Source: Picochlorum sp. 'celeri'
Taxonomy: Eukaryota > Chlorophyta > Trebouxiophyceae
Assembly: GCA_010909725.1 (NCBI GenBank)
Contig: JAACMV010000014.1
Location: 496,001-560,000 of the forward strand
Length of the DNA: 64,000 bases
Reading direction: 5' to 3'
Shown here piece by piece: positions 10,612-20,798 of this stretch (its first letter is position 1; the number at the start of each line of letters is the position of its first letter). Position numbers and translations under genes: made by a program. The notes under the pieces are model-generated. The model saw only the letters and a program-made list of their open reading frames with translations. It made no database searches and was not told the DNA's origin.

Positions 10612-13600
10612 ATGGAGATTAACATAGAAGCAGATACGAGGGGTCGAAGGAGTCATTCCGGTAGGATCTCCCTACCTGCGACATCCGTCCCACAACCTCC
10701 TCGAGTGAAAGTTGGGAAGGCAGGGAAGGATCATTCTAGAATAGTTTCATTAAAGGTTTGTTTTTATGCCATCGATCTGTGCTACGGGTGATTGATTGTT
10801 GGAAGAGGTTGCGAAGGATCTGTGTTGTGGGTGGCATTCTCGTGTGGGGTGTGGGGGCAAAATGGGTGGCTGTGGGTGCCTGAATTAGGCATGATGTATT
10901 TTTATAGAGTTTTTGGTGGGTGACTTAACGGTTTTATGGCATATTGATCTGGTTGCAGTTGGAAGCGGAAGCTCTACAGATTTCTCCTCGGAGTCCACTC
11001 GTGAGTACGACTTTGGTGGAGAATGGATGGATATGCGGTATGTATTTTATAATAATACGGGATTGTGGCGCTGATGGATGCATAATTGAGATGAGTTTGT
11101 ATGTGTAGGGGAAAATACGCACGGGCAGTTGGGAGTGTCACAAAAGTCTCAGGTGGTTGAGCCAACACCACTGTCGTCGCAGCGATGGCAGGCTATTAGT
11201 CTTGGAGGAAAGCATAGTGCTGGGGTTGGAGATGGAGGGGAAGTGTATACGTGGGGGATGAATGATAAGGGGCAGTTGGGAGCTCCTGGTGGACCAAAGG
11301 CTGGCATGTGGGATGTTCCTCGGAGAGTAGAGCTTTTGTATGGATGGGATGTGCAGGGTGTTGCGTGCGGGGAGAATCATACAGTTGCGATAACACCGCA
11401 TGATGTGATTACGTGGGGAGCGAACGATAAGGGGCAGTGCGGGCATGGAGAGAGGGCTGAGGTGGATTGGGTCAAGCCAAGGAGCCTCAAGTTTTTGCAC
11501 GGTCAGATGGTTACCCAAGTTGTGTGTGGCTCTCATCATACGTTGTGTGTGACGGCGACGTCGTTGGTGTTTGCGTGGGGAGATAATTCGTCCGGACAAT
11601 TAGGGCTTGGGGATTTGAGGAATAGAAGGTCTCCATCTCTGGTGAATGGCCTTTGGGCACTCCCTGTGCGTCAATTGGCAGCAGGAGTTGCTCATAGTGC
11701 TGCGTTGACGTCAAATGGGTTTTTGTTTACGTGGGGAGAAGCAAGTAGTGGACAGTTGGGGCTGCCTTTGTCTGCAGAGGAAGCGTCTCATGCTGCAATG
11801 AGTCGAACAACCAGTGAGAGAAGGCGAAATGCTCGCAGGGTGAATCAACGATTCATTCAGAAGATGTTAGATATGGGTATTACTGAAGAACATGCGATAT
11901 TGGCGCTTATGGAAACCGGCAATGTTGGTGTGGAGGTGGCAGCTGAATGGTTGTTCTCTGTGCCCCAAGATGTGTTGGAGAGTCACTTGTCTGGTGAATT
12001 TTCAGAGGCCGAGTCTCCCACCGCGAGTCTTGATGTTACTCCACAGAGTCTTCATCATACAGGGGTTGTCAATATTCCTCGACGAGTTCCGTTGCAGAAA
12101 GTGAAGAGTATGGCGGTTGGAGCTCATCATACACTGGCATGTACGGATGATGATGTGTATTCATGGGGATGCAATAGTCATGGTCAGCTCGGGAATGGTG
12201 ATTACACGAACCAAAAGCATCCGTATAGGATTTCTTGTTTGTCTGGTCACGCGATCACTCAAGTTGCTGCTGGATCTCGGCATTCCGTTTTTCTCAGCAC
12301 TGATGGAACCGTTTATGCATGTGGAGAGACGTGTGGACTCTTCCCGACAGATGTGTCAGATCCAGAGGATGTCCTCGAGGAATGCGAGATTCTGAGCACC
12401 TCGTCCTCATCTTTCTATGATACCTTCAAGCATGGGCACGAAGGCACATATTTGCATCGATTTGACAGCGCCATGACACTTGGTGATTCTTCCGTGTCAT
12501 CCTCTCTTCAGCTGAATCAGAGGGAGCCCCAGCAAGTGGTTGGGCTCTGTTCTATTCCTGCGTCAGTTCCTTTGAAATTTCTCGAGAGTGATAATAAAAG
12601 AATTTCTTCAGCCGTCGTAAGTCAGGTTGTATGTGGCGATGGATCCACTGTGTTTTTAACCAGGAGATCTGATGAGTTGCCTGATATGCCACCGCCCTTG
12701 TTGAGGGAGAGACTTCAGGCTGCGCTAGAGTCCGTAGTCCAGTTGGACGATTCAGAGAGACAAGAGTATTTGATGCCAATATGCAGTGCGGTTGAAAAGG
12801 TTTTTGGTTCTGCTGCAGCAATATCATCTGCCTTTGGCATTCCTGATGCTGTTGGATTGGAATCATCGTTGCTGGAGCAAATTCAGCGGAAAATTCTGAG
12901 ACTTGAACCCCCTCCAGCACCAAGGTTAGGAGATCCACAGCCAGAGCGTGATGAACTGCATAAATCGCTTCGCATTGGTTTAGAGTCTCTCATCTTGGAT
13001 ATTGAGAGGAACATCAAACTCATGGGAACACCAGAGAGGGCTCAGGTGCTTTTAGCAGCTATGCAAAGTCCTCTTCTGGGTGATTCACGATGCTCAAATT
13101 CACTGATACCAAGAGTATGCAACATTGTTCTGGCAGCACCGTCGACTTGTCGGCACTTGATGATTGGATGGTGGTCTTCATATGAACCATTGCTGTTGGA
13201 AGAACGAGTTGTGAAACCACTTCAAAAGTACCTGACCGACGAATTGTATGCCACGAAAAAGCTCACAATTAGTGTGATGAATGCAATCAAGGTGCTTGCT
13301 CTTGTGGAAGAGGCAAATCAGTTGGGCAGGTTGCTGCCTCCAGAGGCATTTTACAATGAGCTTATTAGTGAGAAATTGGATGTTCTGGACCATTATGTTG
13401 CGTGGAGACAGACCCATGACATGCCAAGGCATACACAGACTAGCGATGGACCATTTTCATTCTGTTCGTATCCATTCTTGTTGAATCCGCGTGCGAAGAG
13501 TAAGTTGTTGCACACAGAGGCCCGCATCCAGATGGACCAGACAATTGCAGATGCTAGAGCTGAGGCCCAGAACGGCAAGAAGATGTCTGATGAACCCATT

Positions 13601-14968
13601 GTGCCAGGACCAAAGCTTCCAAAGAGATCAAAAAAGAAAAATTCGAGAAGAGCGGGATCTGTACAACGAAGAGCATCCCGTGACAATCGTCAAGTCCACA
13701 ATGGAGGACCATCAGGCTTCCAGCGGGGGCAATCCTCTCGCTGGAGACTGTTCCCAGCATCTCGCCAAGTGCATGATGACGGGCATGTATCGGATGATAA
13801 TGAAGTTGAGGCATCGGAGCCTGCTCCATCTGACGGATCCCCTCTATGGAAGCATGGCTCACTTGGCTTGCCTAGTCCAGATGAATCTGGCTTCCCAGCA
13901 ACACATCCAGAAATGTGCATTGTTAGGATACGACGATGCCATTTATTAGAAGATGCGCTGAACGAAGTTTCCCGACAGCGCCCTCGTGATTTATTCAAAC
14001 CACTTAGAGTTCACTTCATTGGTGAAGATGGTGTGGATGCTGGTGGTGTCAAGAAGGAATTTTTCCAGTTGCTCATGACTGAACTCTTGTCACCAGATTA
14101 TGGGATGCTCATTTTCCAGGAAGAAACTAGAACGTACTGGTTTGATCCAGGAACATTTGAATCAGATGATGCCTTTTTCTTGCTGGGACTGATTGTGGGG
14201 CTTGCTGTGTACAATGGAGTCCTCTTGGACCTTCCCTTGCCATTGGCTCTCTACAGGAAAATTCTGGGATTAGATGTGAAACTGAGAGATTTGAAAGATA
14301 TCCAGCCAACTCTTGTGAAATCTTTGGACCAAATCCTGCAATTTTCTGGCCCAGGAAGCGTTGAAGATGTCTTCTGCCAGACGTTTAGTGTCCCAATGGT
14401 CAAGGGGGGGCAGACGTTGGATGTGCCGCTGTGCCCTGGTGGGGAGGATCGAGTAGTTACAGAAGATAATCGACGCGAATTCGTAGATCTCTATGTCAAA
14501 TGGTGGCTCATCGATTCTGTCGAAAAGCAATTCGAGGCATTCCTCAAGGGCTTGTTGACGCTGTGTGGAGGACCTGCCTTGCAGCTTTTCTCTCCCACCG
14601 AATTAGAGAGACTAGTATGTGGCACCCCATGCCTCGATTTTGAAGGTTTACAGAAAGCCGCAAAATACGAGGGCGGGTTTAATGCACACCATCGCGTTGT
14701 CCGGTGGCTCTGGTTTGTTGTGAGATCACTCCCAGACGACGAGAAGAAATCATTCCTCAAGTTTGTTACTGGGAGTGACAGAGCTCCTATCGGAGGGCTC
14801 TCAAATTTACGAGTTGTCATCCAAAGAGACGGTGCTGACTCTTCAAAATTGCCAACATCTCACACCTGCTTCAACACGCTCCTGTTACCATCATATTCCT
14901 CGAGAGAAAAATTACAAGACAGACTCAAACTGGCAATCTTAAATGCAGAAGGCTTTGGCCTCGAATAA
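10612..14968 (+). CDS. HERC-like E3 ubiquitin ligase (RCC1 repeats, UBA, HECT)
   Basis: Exons 10612-10755, 10959-11037 and 11109-14968 join in consistent phase (introns 203 and 71 bp) to give about 1360 aa. RCC1 blades begin in exon 2-3 (ENGWICGENTHGQLG) and continue with the YTWGMNDKGQLG and FAWGDNSSGQLGLG types. A UBA domain lies near residues 315-360 (MLDMGITEEHAILALMETGN), followed by further RCC1 blades. A long middle region of no recognised fold leads to the HECT domain, about 1035-1360. The catalytic cysteine is in the segment LPTSHTCFNTLLLP, about residue 1328. HECT ligases form a thioester with ubiquitin and transfer it to substrates. The UBA inserted inside the RCC1 propeller is unusual. 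It is convergent with Dr1, 41 bp between stops. Confidence 0.93.
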
Positions 14969-15009
14969 CAGTTTTCGTATTTCGTGACTTTTAAAAAATG
15001 TAAACTGCT

Positions 15010-15488
15010 TCATTCCATTGCCCCTCCTTGGGCTTTATCCTTTGCTTGCTGAAACAATTGCTGCTGCATTTTAATAAGTTCCTCCTGGCTCATCCCATTC
15101 AAGCTCGCAGCCTTTTTATTTTTCAAATTCTTTGCCTCTTTCTTTTCCGACTTCCATTCATCCAACGCTGCACATTGCACTATGTGTCATATTCTGGCAA
15201 AACAATCTACACAACTTGTACTATATTCGTACCCTTTTCCAACACTGGGATATACGACTCAAAACCCAACTCCTTGGCAGCCTGTACCACATCCTCAGGC
15301 TGAATCGTCGCCCTCTTATTCCTCTCGCTAATCTCATTCGCTGTCGACGACAACACGTGTATCAAGGTGGTACAGCAAGACACCACCAAGTCTGACGTCT
15401 CACCCCCCACCTTCATATCCTCAGGAACGCGTTCCTTTATCGCCTTGACAATTGTTGCCTTTGGCAACATTAAATCATCGTCAAACAT
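15010..15488 (-). CDS. DR1: Negative cofactor 2 beta (Dr1), histone-fold transcription regulator
   Basis: NC2-beta pairs with NC2-alpha and binds TBP on DNA. Exon 1 (15233-15488) encodes the histone fold: LMLPKATIVKAIKERVPEDM, then TTLIHVLSSTANEISERN and TIQPEDVVQAAKELGFESY. A 65-bp intron (15168-15232) joins to exon 2 (15010-15167), restoring VLEKALDEWKSEKKEAKN and a Gln-rich end. Total is 137 aa. Without splicing, the frame stops seven codons into the intron. The C-terminal helix with MSQEELIKMQQQLFQQAK matches the Dr1 tail. It shares a 249-bp divergent region with the SGT1-like gene. Confidence 0.9.
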
Positions 15489-15737
15489 ATCTATTGACTA
15501 TAAAAGAACAAAAAGGACGTCTCGAAAAATGCCGTAAAACATGACAGTGGCTGAACACTCGCCTAGGTCTCCAGTGGTACCCTCTTTCTATCAAAATAAC
15601 GCTTCACTTTATAGAAACTTCTCTTGAAACAATGGTGCTGTTCTTATACATCTTCTTCTCGTCACATTCGTTCTTTCTAAAACGTTTCAAATAAGGACCA
15701 TAATGAGCTTTTTGCAAAAAGAAGAAAGAAACATGCC

Positions 15738-16310
15738 ATGTCCCCCTCCGTCATTCTCAATACACTGAATGAAATATCCGTTGGAAGAAAACAGTTGCCA
15801 ATGTATCGGCATTCTTGGTTTCAGAGCAACGCCATTGTGGAGGTGGATATCATGGCCAAGGGGATTCCAGAGAGTCAAGTGTCCGTGGAATTCAGTCCCC
15901 ATTCCCTTCATATCGTGATTTCAGATGGATATGACACTACATTTGACTTGTATGATGAGATTAATCCCTCGGAATCGAGCTACACTGTTCTGAAGACAAA
16001 GGTCGAGATTCGGTTGGTGAAAAAGATGGCAGGCGTGCAGTGGCCCCGCTTGGAGCAGGTGACTCGTGAGGAAGAGCACACGCAGAAGACGCATGATCGA
16101 AAGGATTGGGATACGATTGAACGAGAGATTCGTGGGGACGAGGAGGAGGAAAATCAGGATGATGATGTCATGGGATTTTTCAAAAAGATTTTTGCAGATG
16201 CGGATGATGATACCAGAAAAGCCATGATGAAGAGTTATCAGGAATCTGGTGGGACTGCTCTCAGCACGAATTGGGCAGATGTCTCCTCCAAGGATTACAA
16301 GAATAAATAA
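15738..16310 (+). CDS. SGT1-like co-chaperone lacking the TPR domain
   Basis: A 190-aa protein with a CS (p23-like) domain at about residues 20-105 (RHSWFQSNAIVEVDIMAKGI) and an SGS domain at about 115-190. The latter includes DWDTIEREI, FFKKIFADADDDTRKAMMKS and YQESGGTALSTNWADV. SGT1 bridges HSP90 to SCF ligases and NLR-type receptors. The usual N-terminal TPR domain is absent, and the ATG at 15738 opens almost directly into CS. No upstream exon encoding TPR was found in the 249 bp to Dr1. The stop is 8 bp from that of the convergent TMEM184 gene. Confidence 0.87.
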   Translation: MSPSVILNTLNEISVGRKQLPMYRHSWFQSNAIVEVDIMAKGIPESQVSVEFSPHSLHIVISDGYDTTFDLYDEINPSESSYTVLKTKVEIRLVKKMAGVQWPRLEQVTREEEHTQKTHDRKDWDTIEREIRGDEEEENQDDDVMGFFKKIFADADDDTRKAMMKSYQESGGTALSTNWADVSSKDYKNK

Positions 16311-16318
16311 TGATAGCA

Positions 16319-17467
16319 CTATGTGGGCAGGGCAGCATTCTGGCCTGCCTTCAACCCCGTCTTAATTTGAAGTTGGGAGAGCTGGGACCTGATATTGTCC
16401 TGTGTCTCCTGGATGGTTCCATGTACCAACCCGGACACATCCGTCATGACATCTCCGACGTCAAACATGGCTTTAATGTTATTCATAAAGCCTGCCGGCG
16501 GACGGCATGGGTCCATATAGTCCCTGGGAGGGAAAGCATAGGCGTGTCCCAGTGCTGCTGCAAACATTTCCAAGCAAATCAAAAAGTTTTGGAGTCCAGC
16601 AGCGACGTCACCTGTATCATATGTCGACCACTCGGCAGGGTGTATTAAGTTCGTCTCTGCGGCTATATCAATCAACAAAGACTGCCAAAACGTTAAGAAT
16701 ACCACAGCTTTGATGGCAATGAACTTGGGGAGAGGCCGAATAGGTGCCAGCTCTTTATTTGTGGCTTCATACAAAAGCACCAAGCAATACAATGCCCACA
16801 TTTGGGAGCAATTATTCACAAATGTAACATACGGATACACGCAGTGAAGTTTAAATTCCCCTTCACAGTATACCCCAGCAATATTTGCAGCCACAGAGAT
16901 GGCAGCCATCAATGGCCGTGCAATAACATACGATAAGACTCCCCTCTTTGTCTCCCAAAAGAACACGTCGCCCATAGACCACGGTCGAATCCATTTATTC
17001 ACCGGCCAAATGTGTTGTACCTGCTCCTTTGTTGAGAAATAACTGGCAACATCCCCATACTCATCCTCCAAATACCCAACAAGATACATGTAAAAATTAT
17101 AAATAACAAAAGCTTCGTAGCACTCCCTCACAGGATCTATATAAAAACTCGCATCTTTAAATCGCAGGCAAAGCCAACTATCAACCGCATAGATGGGAAC
17201 CATCCACAGTATACGAACCACCCGTATCTGCAGTTTGGGGCAGTTGTAATACTCCAAGTGCATTGCTACTTCATACACAGACACAGACACGGCTAAAATC
17301 ACAAAGATACCAGCCATAAACCAAGCCTGATAATGTACACTGAAGTCAGCCTTCTTAAACTCGTACATCATCCATGGCAATGCTGATAACGTGCATACAG
17401 CAATCAGAACCCACACCATTCGAATGACTCGACGGATGGGAACCCCACAGAGCGTCCTTCCCAACAT
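16319..17467 (-). CDS. TMEM184 / LAZ1 (DUF300) multi-span membrane protein
   Basis: A 382-aa protein with about seven hydrophobic segments. The family signature appears as PIYAVDSWLCLRF near residue 97 and PVRECYEAFVIYNFYMYLVGYL near 118. The WPVNKWIRPW segment and an F-x-AIKxVVFLTFWQ stretch are also characteristic. Plant LAZ1 acts at vacuolar membranes and animal TMEM184/OST-alpha-like proteins in transport; the precise role here is unknown. Start ATG is at 17467-17465. No targeting peptide beyond the first span was seen. Confidence 0.87.
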   Translation of the reverse strand: MLGRTLCGVPIRRVIRMVWVLIAVCTLSALPWMMYEFKKADFSVHYQAWFMAGIFVILAVSVSVYEVAMHLEYYNCPKLQIRVVRILWMVPIYAVDSWLCLRFKDASFYIDPVRECYEAFVIYNFYMYLVGYLEDEYGDVASYFSTKEQVQHIWPVNKWIRPWSMGDVFFWETKRGVLSYVIARPLMAAISVAANIAGVYCEGEFKLHCVYPYVTFVNNCSQMWALYCLVLLYEATNKELAPIRPLPKFIAIKAVVFLTFWQSLLIDIAAETNLIHPAEWSTYDTGDVAAGLQNFLICLEMFAAALGHAYAFPPRDYMDPCRPPAGFMNNIKAMFDVGDVMTDVSGLVHGTIQETQDNIRSQLSQLQIKTGLKAGQNAALPT

Positions 17468-17794
17468 CTTGAATATATTTTACTATATTCTATCTAGGAA
17501 ATAGTTCTAGGTGACCAAGGTATGGGGTTTATTCGTCAGTTGAACCAACAATAACCACCTCCATGTCGCTTAAACGGTTCTGTGATGTATCAATCCGTCC
17601 AAACAGTATTTATATTTCAAATAATATGTCATGTATCTAGATGACACCGTTCTGTGCGAATATGGGTCATCTCAAATTCCATACATGAGAAGCACTCCGT
17701 ATATAAAACATAAAGTATCCATGGAGCACCACCACAATCCATCCCTCATCGATACGATGTCGTCGCTATAGATTGATTTATCTCGTCTTTTACA
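17468..17794. promoter_or_regulatory. Divergent intergenic region TMEM184 / pentapeptide protein
   Basis: 327 bp, A/T-rich near the middle. It must contain two promoters. No repeat or RNA was recognised. Confidence 0.4.
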
Positions 17795-18499
17795 ATGTCT
17801 TTTACCAGTGCAATGACATCGCCATCGCAGGTCTCCTCTCGTCGGTGCTCCATGGGATATTCATCGAGTTTGCGACACCCTCCAACGCAACCGTGGGGGA
17901 ACCATAGAGCATTACCATGCATTTTTGCTCATCGACGAGTCTCAGGAAGTTCTAGTGCGATGCCGAAGGATAGGGATGATTGGGTCACGTCACGAAATAA
18001 CGTGGGTGGTGCTGTGCTGTCCATGGCTGCCTTTTTGGGGAGTGTCATGCTGACAATGGAGTCGCCAGTATATGCTGTTTCAGGAGGGGGTGGCATGGGG
18101 ACCTCGTTGTCCTTCTCTGACTTCTCTGGACAGGATTTGAGTAGAAAGAACTTTAACAAGGCTGATTTGAGGGGGGCTAATTTGACAGGGACTAGCCTGG
18201 AGGGAGCCCAGATGTTTGGTGCCATTTGCTCAGAAGCCAAGTTTGTTGGGGCGAATCTGAGATATGCGGATTTGGAGAGTGCCGATCTCGAAGGCGCGGA
18301 TTTATCCAATGCGGTGTTGGAAGGCGCCATGTTGACCAACACCCAATTCAGGGCCATCAAGTCAATAGAAGGGGCTGATTTTACGGATGCGTTGATTCGA
18401 AAAGATGTGGCAAAAGCATTGTGTGGATTGGAGAGTGCCAAAGGAACCAATCCAGAGACTGGTGTGGACACTCGAGAGAGTTTGAACTGTGGTCCATGA
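17795..18499 (+). CDS. Thylakoid-lumen pentapeptide-repeat protein
   Basis: A 234-aa protein with a bipartite N-terminus. The first 65 residues are Ser/Arg/His-rich and look like a plastid transit peptide. Next comes a hydrophobic span (GGAVLSMAAFLGSVML) ending in SPVYAVS, a plausible lumenal cleavage site. The mature part is built of A(D/N)Lxx pentapeptides from about residue 110 to 195 (KADLRGANLTGTSLEGAQMF). The C-terminal segment GTNPETGVDTRESLNC matches lumenal proteins of the TL15/TL20.3 type in plants. Function is not established for these proteins. It shows that the host has a plastid. The MATE gene is convergent, 49 bp away. Confidence 0.85.
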   Translation: MSFTSAMTSPSQVSSRRCSMGYSSSLRHPPTQPWGNHRALPCIFAHRRVSGSSSAMPKDRDDWVTSRNNVGGAVLSMAAFLGSVMLTMESPVYAVSGGGGMGTSLSFSDFSGQDLSRKNFNKADLRGANLTGTSLEGAQMFGAICSEAKFVGANLRYADLESADLEGADLSNAVLEGAMLTNTQFRAIKSIEGADFTDALIRKDVAKALCGLESAKGTNPETGVDTRESLNCGP

Positions 18500-18548
18500 T
18501 GAACATGTCACATACATAGATGCTGTTGTTGTTCCTGTAAAAGAAAAT

Positions 18549-20213
18549 TCAGACATTATTATTATTTGCCGATACAGTGGCAGTGTTGCGTGCTACGGCA
18601 CGCGTGGCTTCATGTTTGAAATCAATTCTGTAAAAGACAATACCCATGACAAGACCAATCAAGGTGTTGACGATTGCCACCCCTCCCCACAAGCCATTCA
18701 TATGATACTGAGCTTTGAATGCAAGAAATGCAGCCGTTGGTATACCTATCATCCAGTACATGATGATGTTGACAACAGCACCCGTGACAAGTCTGCCAGA
18801 ACCTCTGAGGACGCCTTGCAAGCAGCAATTCACTCCATCTCCAGGGAGAGACAAAGCAAAAAGAGGCATGGCGACGGAGATGCAGTCAACTACATGCTCG
18901 CTATTTGAAAACAATCCCCCGACTTTATTTCGACTCAATAGTAGCACCACAGCTGTGCATACTTCAAAGAGGAACCCAAACCTGACTGCTGAGATAGCAA
19001 AGGCTCTTGCATCTCTTGCAAATCCTGCTCCAAGGGACTGCGCTATGAGCACCGACGCAGAAAAGCTAAAACCATTGACTATTGTCCAGACAAACCCGCT
19101 GATGTTCATCATGATACCCATGGATGCCATATGAACTTTTGCATGGGGCAACAATCCAGAGAGGATTGTGATTGCTTCAAAGGCACTCCACTCGCTCAAA
19201 ATCATGACACATCCCGGAACAGCAATTTTGAGAAATTCTGCGTATCCATCCAAAGAAAATACATGCGCAGCAGAAAATCCACCCCATGTGCGTGGCAATG
19301 GTTTACACCACTCGATGACAATTGTCATGATCAATAACATCAGTGCCATCGTAAAACTGATGCATACGCTCACAAGTGCAGCCCCATCCACTCCCAAATC
19401 AAAATGATAGATTAGGAGATAATTGTACAAAGGACAAAGACAGCACGTGATCCCAGTACTCAATGCCATGGGCCGCACAATCCCCTGACAACTCAAGTAC
19501 CTCTTGAGTGATTCATATAATGCATTCAAAGGCAACGCTGGCGACATGAGCATAATATACCGCGACGCAGCCACAGAAAGTTCTTCATCCTGACCAAGCA
19601 GGCTAAAAATTGGTTTCGTGCATGTCCCCCATGCACCTATGATACATGCAGAAAGAATCCCATTCAATACCAATCCCTTCTGAAGAATGATGCCAACCGA
19701 CTCATAGTGTCCTGCTCCAAACGCATTGCCACACAGCGTTTCCAGCGCTGATGTAAACCCTTGCAACACTGCAAAACCTGTGGCATTAAACAGCGTGGTT
19801 GCCAACACACTGGTTGCCAGAGCCATATCATTCACATGGCCAACAAAACTCATGTTGATCAGACTAATCGCAAAGTACAAGAGATTCGATGTCGCAATTG
19901 GAAGAAAAAGTGCCATCAATCTGTTCGAATACTCGGGTGCCGCATGGACTGTACCCCTGTCATAGTTGTTCAGTTCACTTCGAATGGACACCATAATATC
20001 AATGCTTTCCCCATTCGAGGACACGTCATCATCATCATCGTCCTCGCTGTCTTCGTCACCATCATGAGCAACATTTTCCTCTGGCCTCATCCTCCATTGA
20101 AACGAATTCTGAAAAGGCGAAGGCAACAGAGGCTTTCTACTCTCCTCTGACAGCAAGGGGACGCTCGTCGCATGCTCCTCCTTTCGACGCTCATCATCCC
20201 CAATATCCACCAT
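18549..20213 (-). CDS. MATE-family efflux transporter
   Basis: A 554-aa protein. An acidic cytosolic head of about 100 residues (including a run of Asp) precedes about twelve hydrophobic spans in two MatE halves. Typical MATE features are seen: ALETLCGNAFGAGHYESVG near the first-half loop, ALYESLKRYLSCQG, and in the second half VLIAQSLGAGFARDARAFA. MATE proteins export organic cations, flavonoids or organic acids by H+ or Na+ antiport, and plant-type DTX proteins are the closest in pattern. Substrate and membrane are unknown. Start ATG is at 20213-20211. Confidence 0.92.
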   Translation of the reverse strand: MVDIGDDERRKEEHATSVPLLSEESRKPLLPSPFQNSFQWRMRPEENVAHDGDEDSEDDDDDDVSSNGESIDIMVSIRSELNNYDRGTVHAAPEYSNRLMALFLPIATSNLLYFAISLINMSFVGHVNDMALATSVLATTLFNATGFAVLQGFTSALETLCGNAFGAGHYESVGIILQKGLVLNGILSACIIGAWGTCTKPIFSLLGQDEELSVAASRYIMLMSPALPLNALYESLKRYLSCQGIVRPMALSTGITCCLCPLYNYLLIYHFDLGVDGAALVSVCISFTMALMLLIMTIVIEWCKPLPRTWGGFSAAHVFSLDGYAEFLKIAVPGCVMILSEWSAFEAITILSGLLPHAKVHMASMGIMMNISGFVWTIVNGFSFSASVLIAQSLGAGFARDARAFAISAVRFGFLFEVCTAVVLLLSRNKVGGLFSNSEHVVDCISVAMPLFALSLPGDGVNCCLQGVLRGSGRLVTGAVVNIIMYWMIGIPTAAFLAFKAQYHMNGLWGGVAIVNTLIGLVMGIVFYRIDFKHEATRAVARNTATVSANNNNV

Positions 20214-20798
20214 ATCTCATTCTATGTATTCTTTAGTATGAACAGAAACAAAATCGATACACAATACCAGCAGTATCACCATGAAAAACCACTCTCAGTG
20301 TTTTCTGCCGAGCTCTGTCTCCAACCTCTCCACGTTTACAATGGCATTCCTTCTATCCATTCGTTTTTTTTAATATGAGAATATATATCCACGAAACGGA
20401 ATGCTTTATGGTGGAAGAATACCACCGCAGCATGGGCGCAGTCTCTCTGTCTTATTTTCGAAAGATCTCTAGAGATCTGGATCTCTCCATATGGACCACC
20501 ATGCATGGTGGGTTTATGACCCTGCCTGATGAATATATACATATGGTTGGTGAGGGATTGCTGCGTACATTCAAGTTAAGACATATTAAATTTTTTACTT
20601 GTCAAAATCGTTGCGAAAGCGAGATCTGAGGATGCATAGATGTCGTATACATACCCTGTACAAGTGGACATACATATCCACCTTCTTCGAGACTCTGGAA
20701 ATGAAGCAATAAAACTGTTCTCCGGTGTTCTATTGAACATAGAACAACATCATCAGGGCAGAAATATATGAAAAGAGAGGTACTTGGGTGAGAAAAAA
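20214..20798. promoter_or_regulatory. Divergent intergenic region MATE / ankyrin protein, with 16-bp palindrome
   Basis: 585 bp. The perfect palindrome AGATCTCTAGAGATCT lies at about 20463-20478; it recurs, doubled, upstream of the YME1-like gene. No gene was recognised in this interval. Confidence 0.45.
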
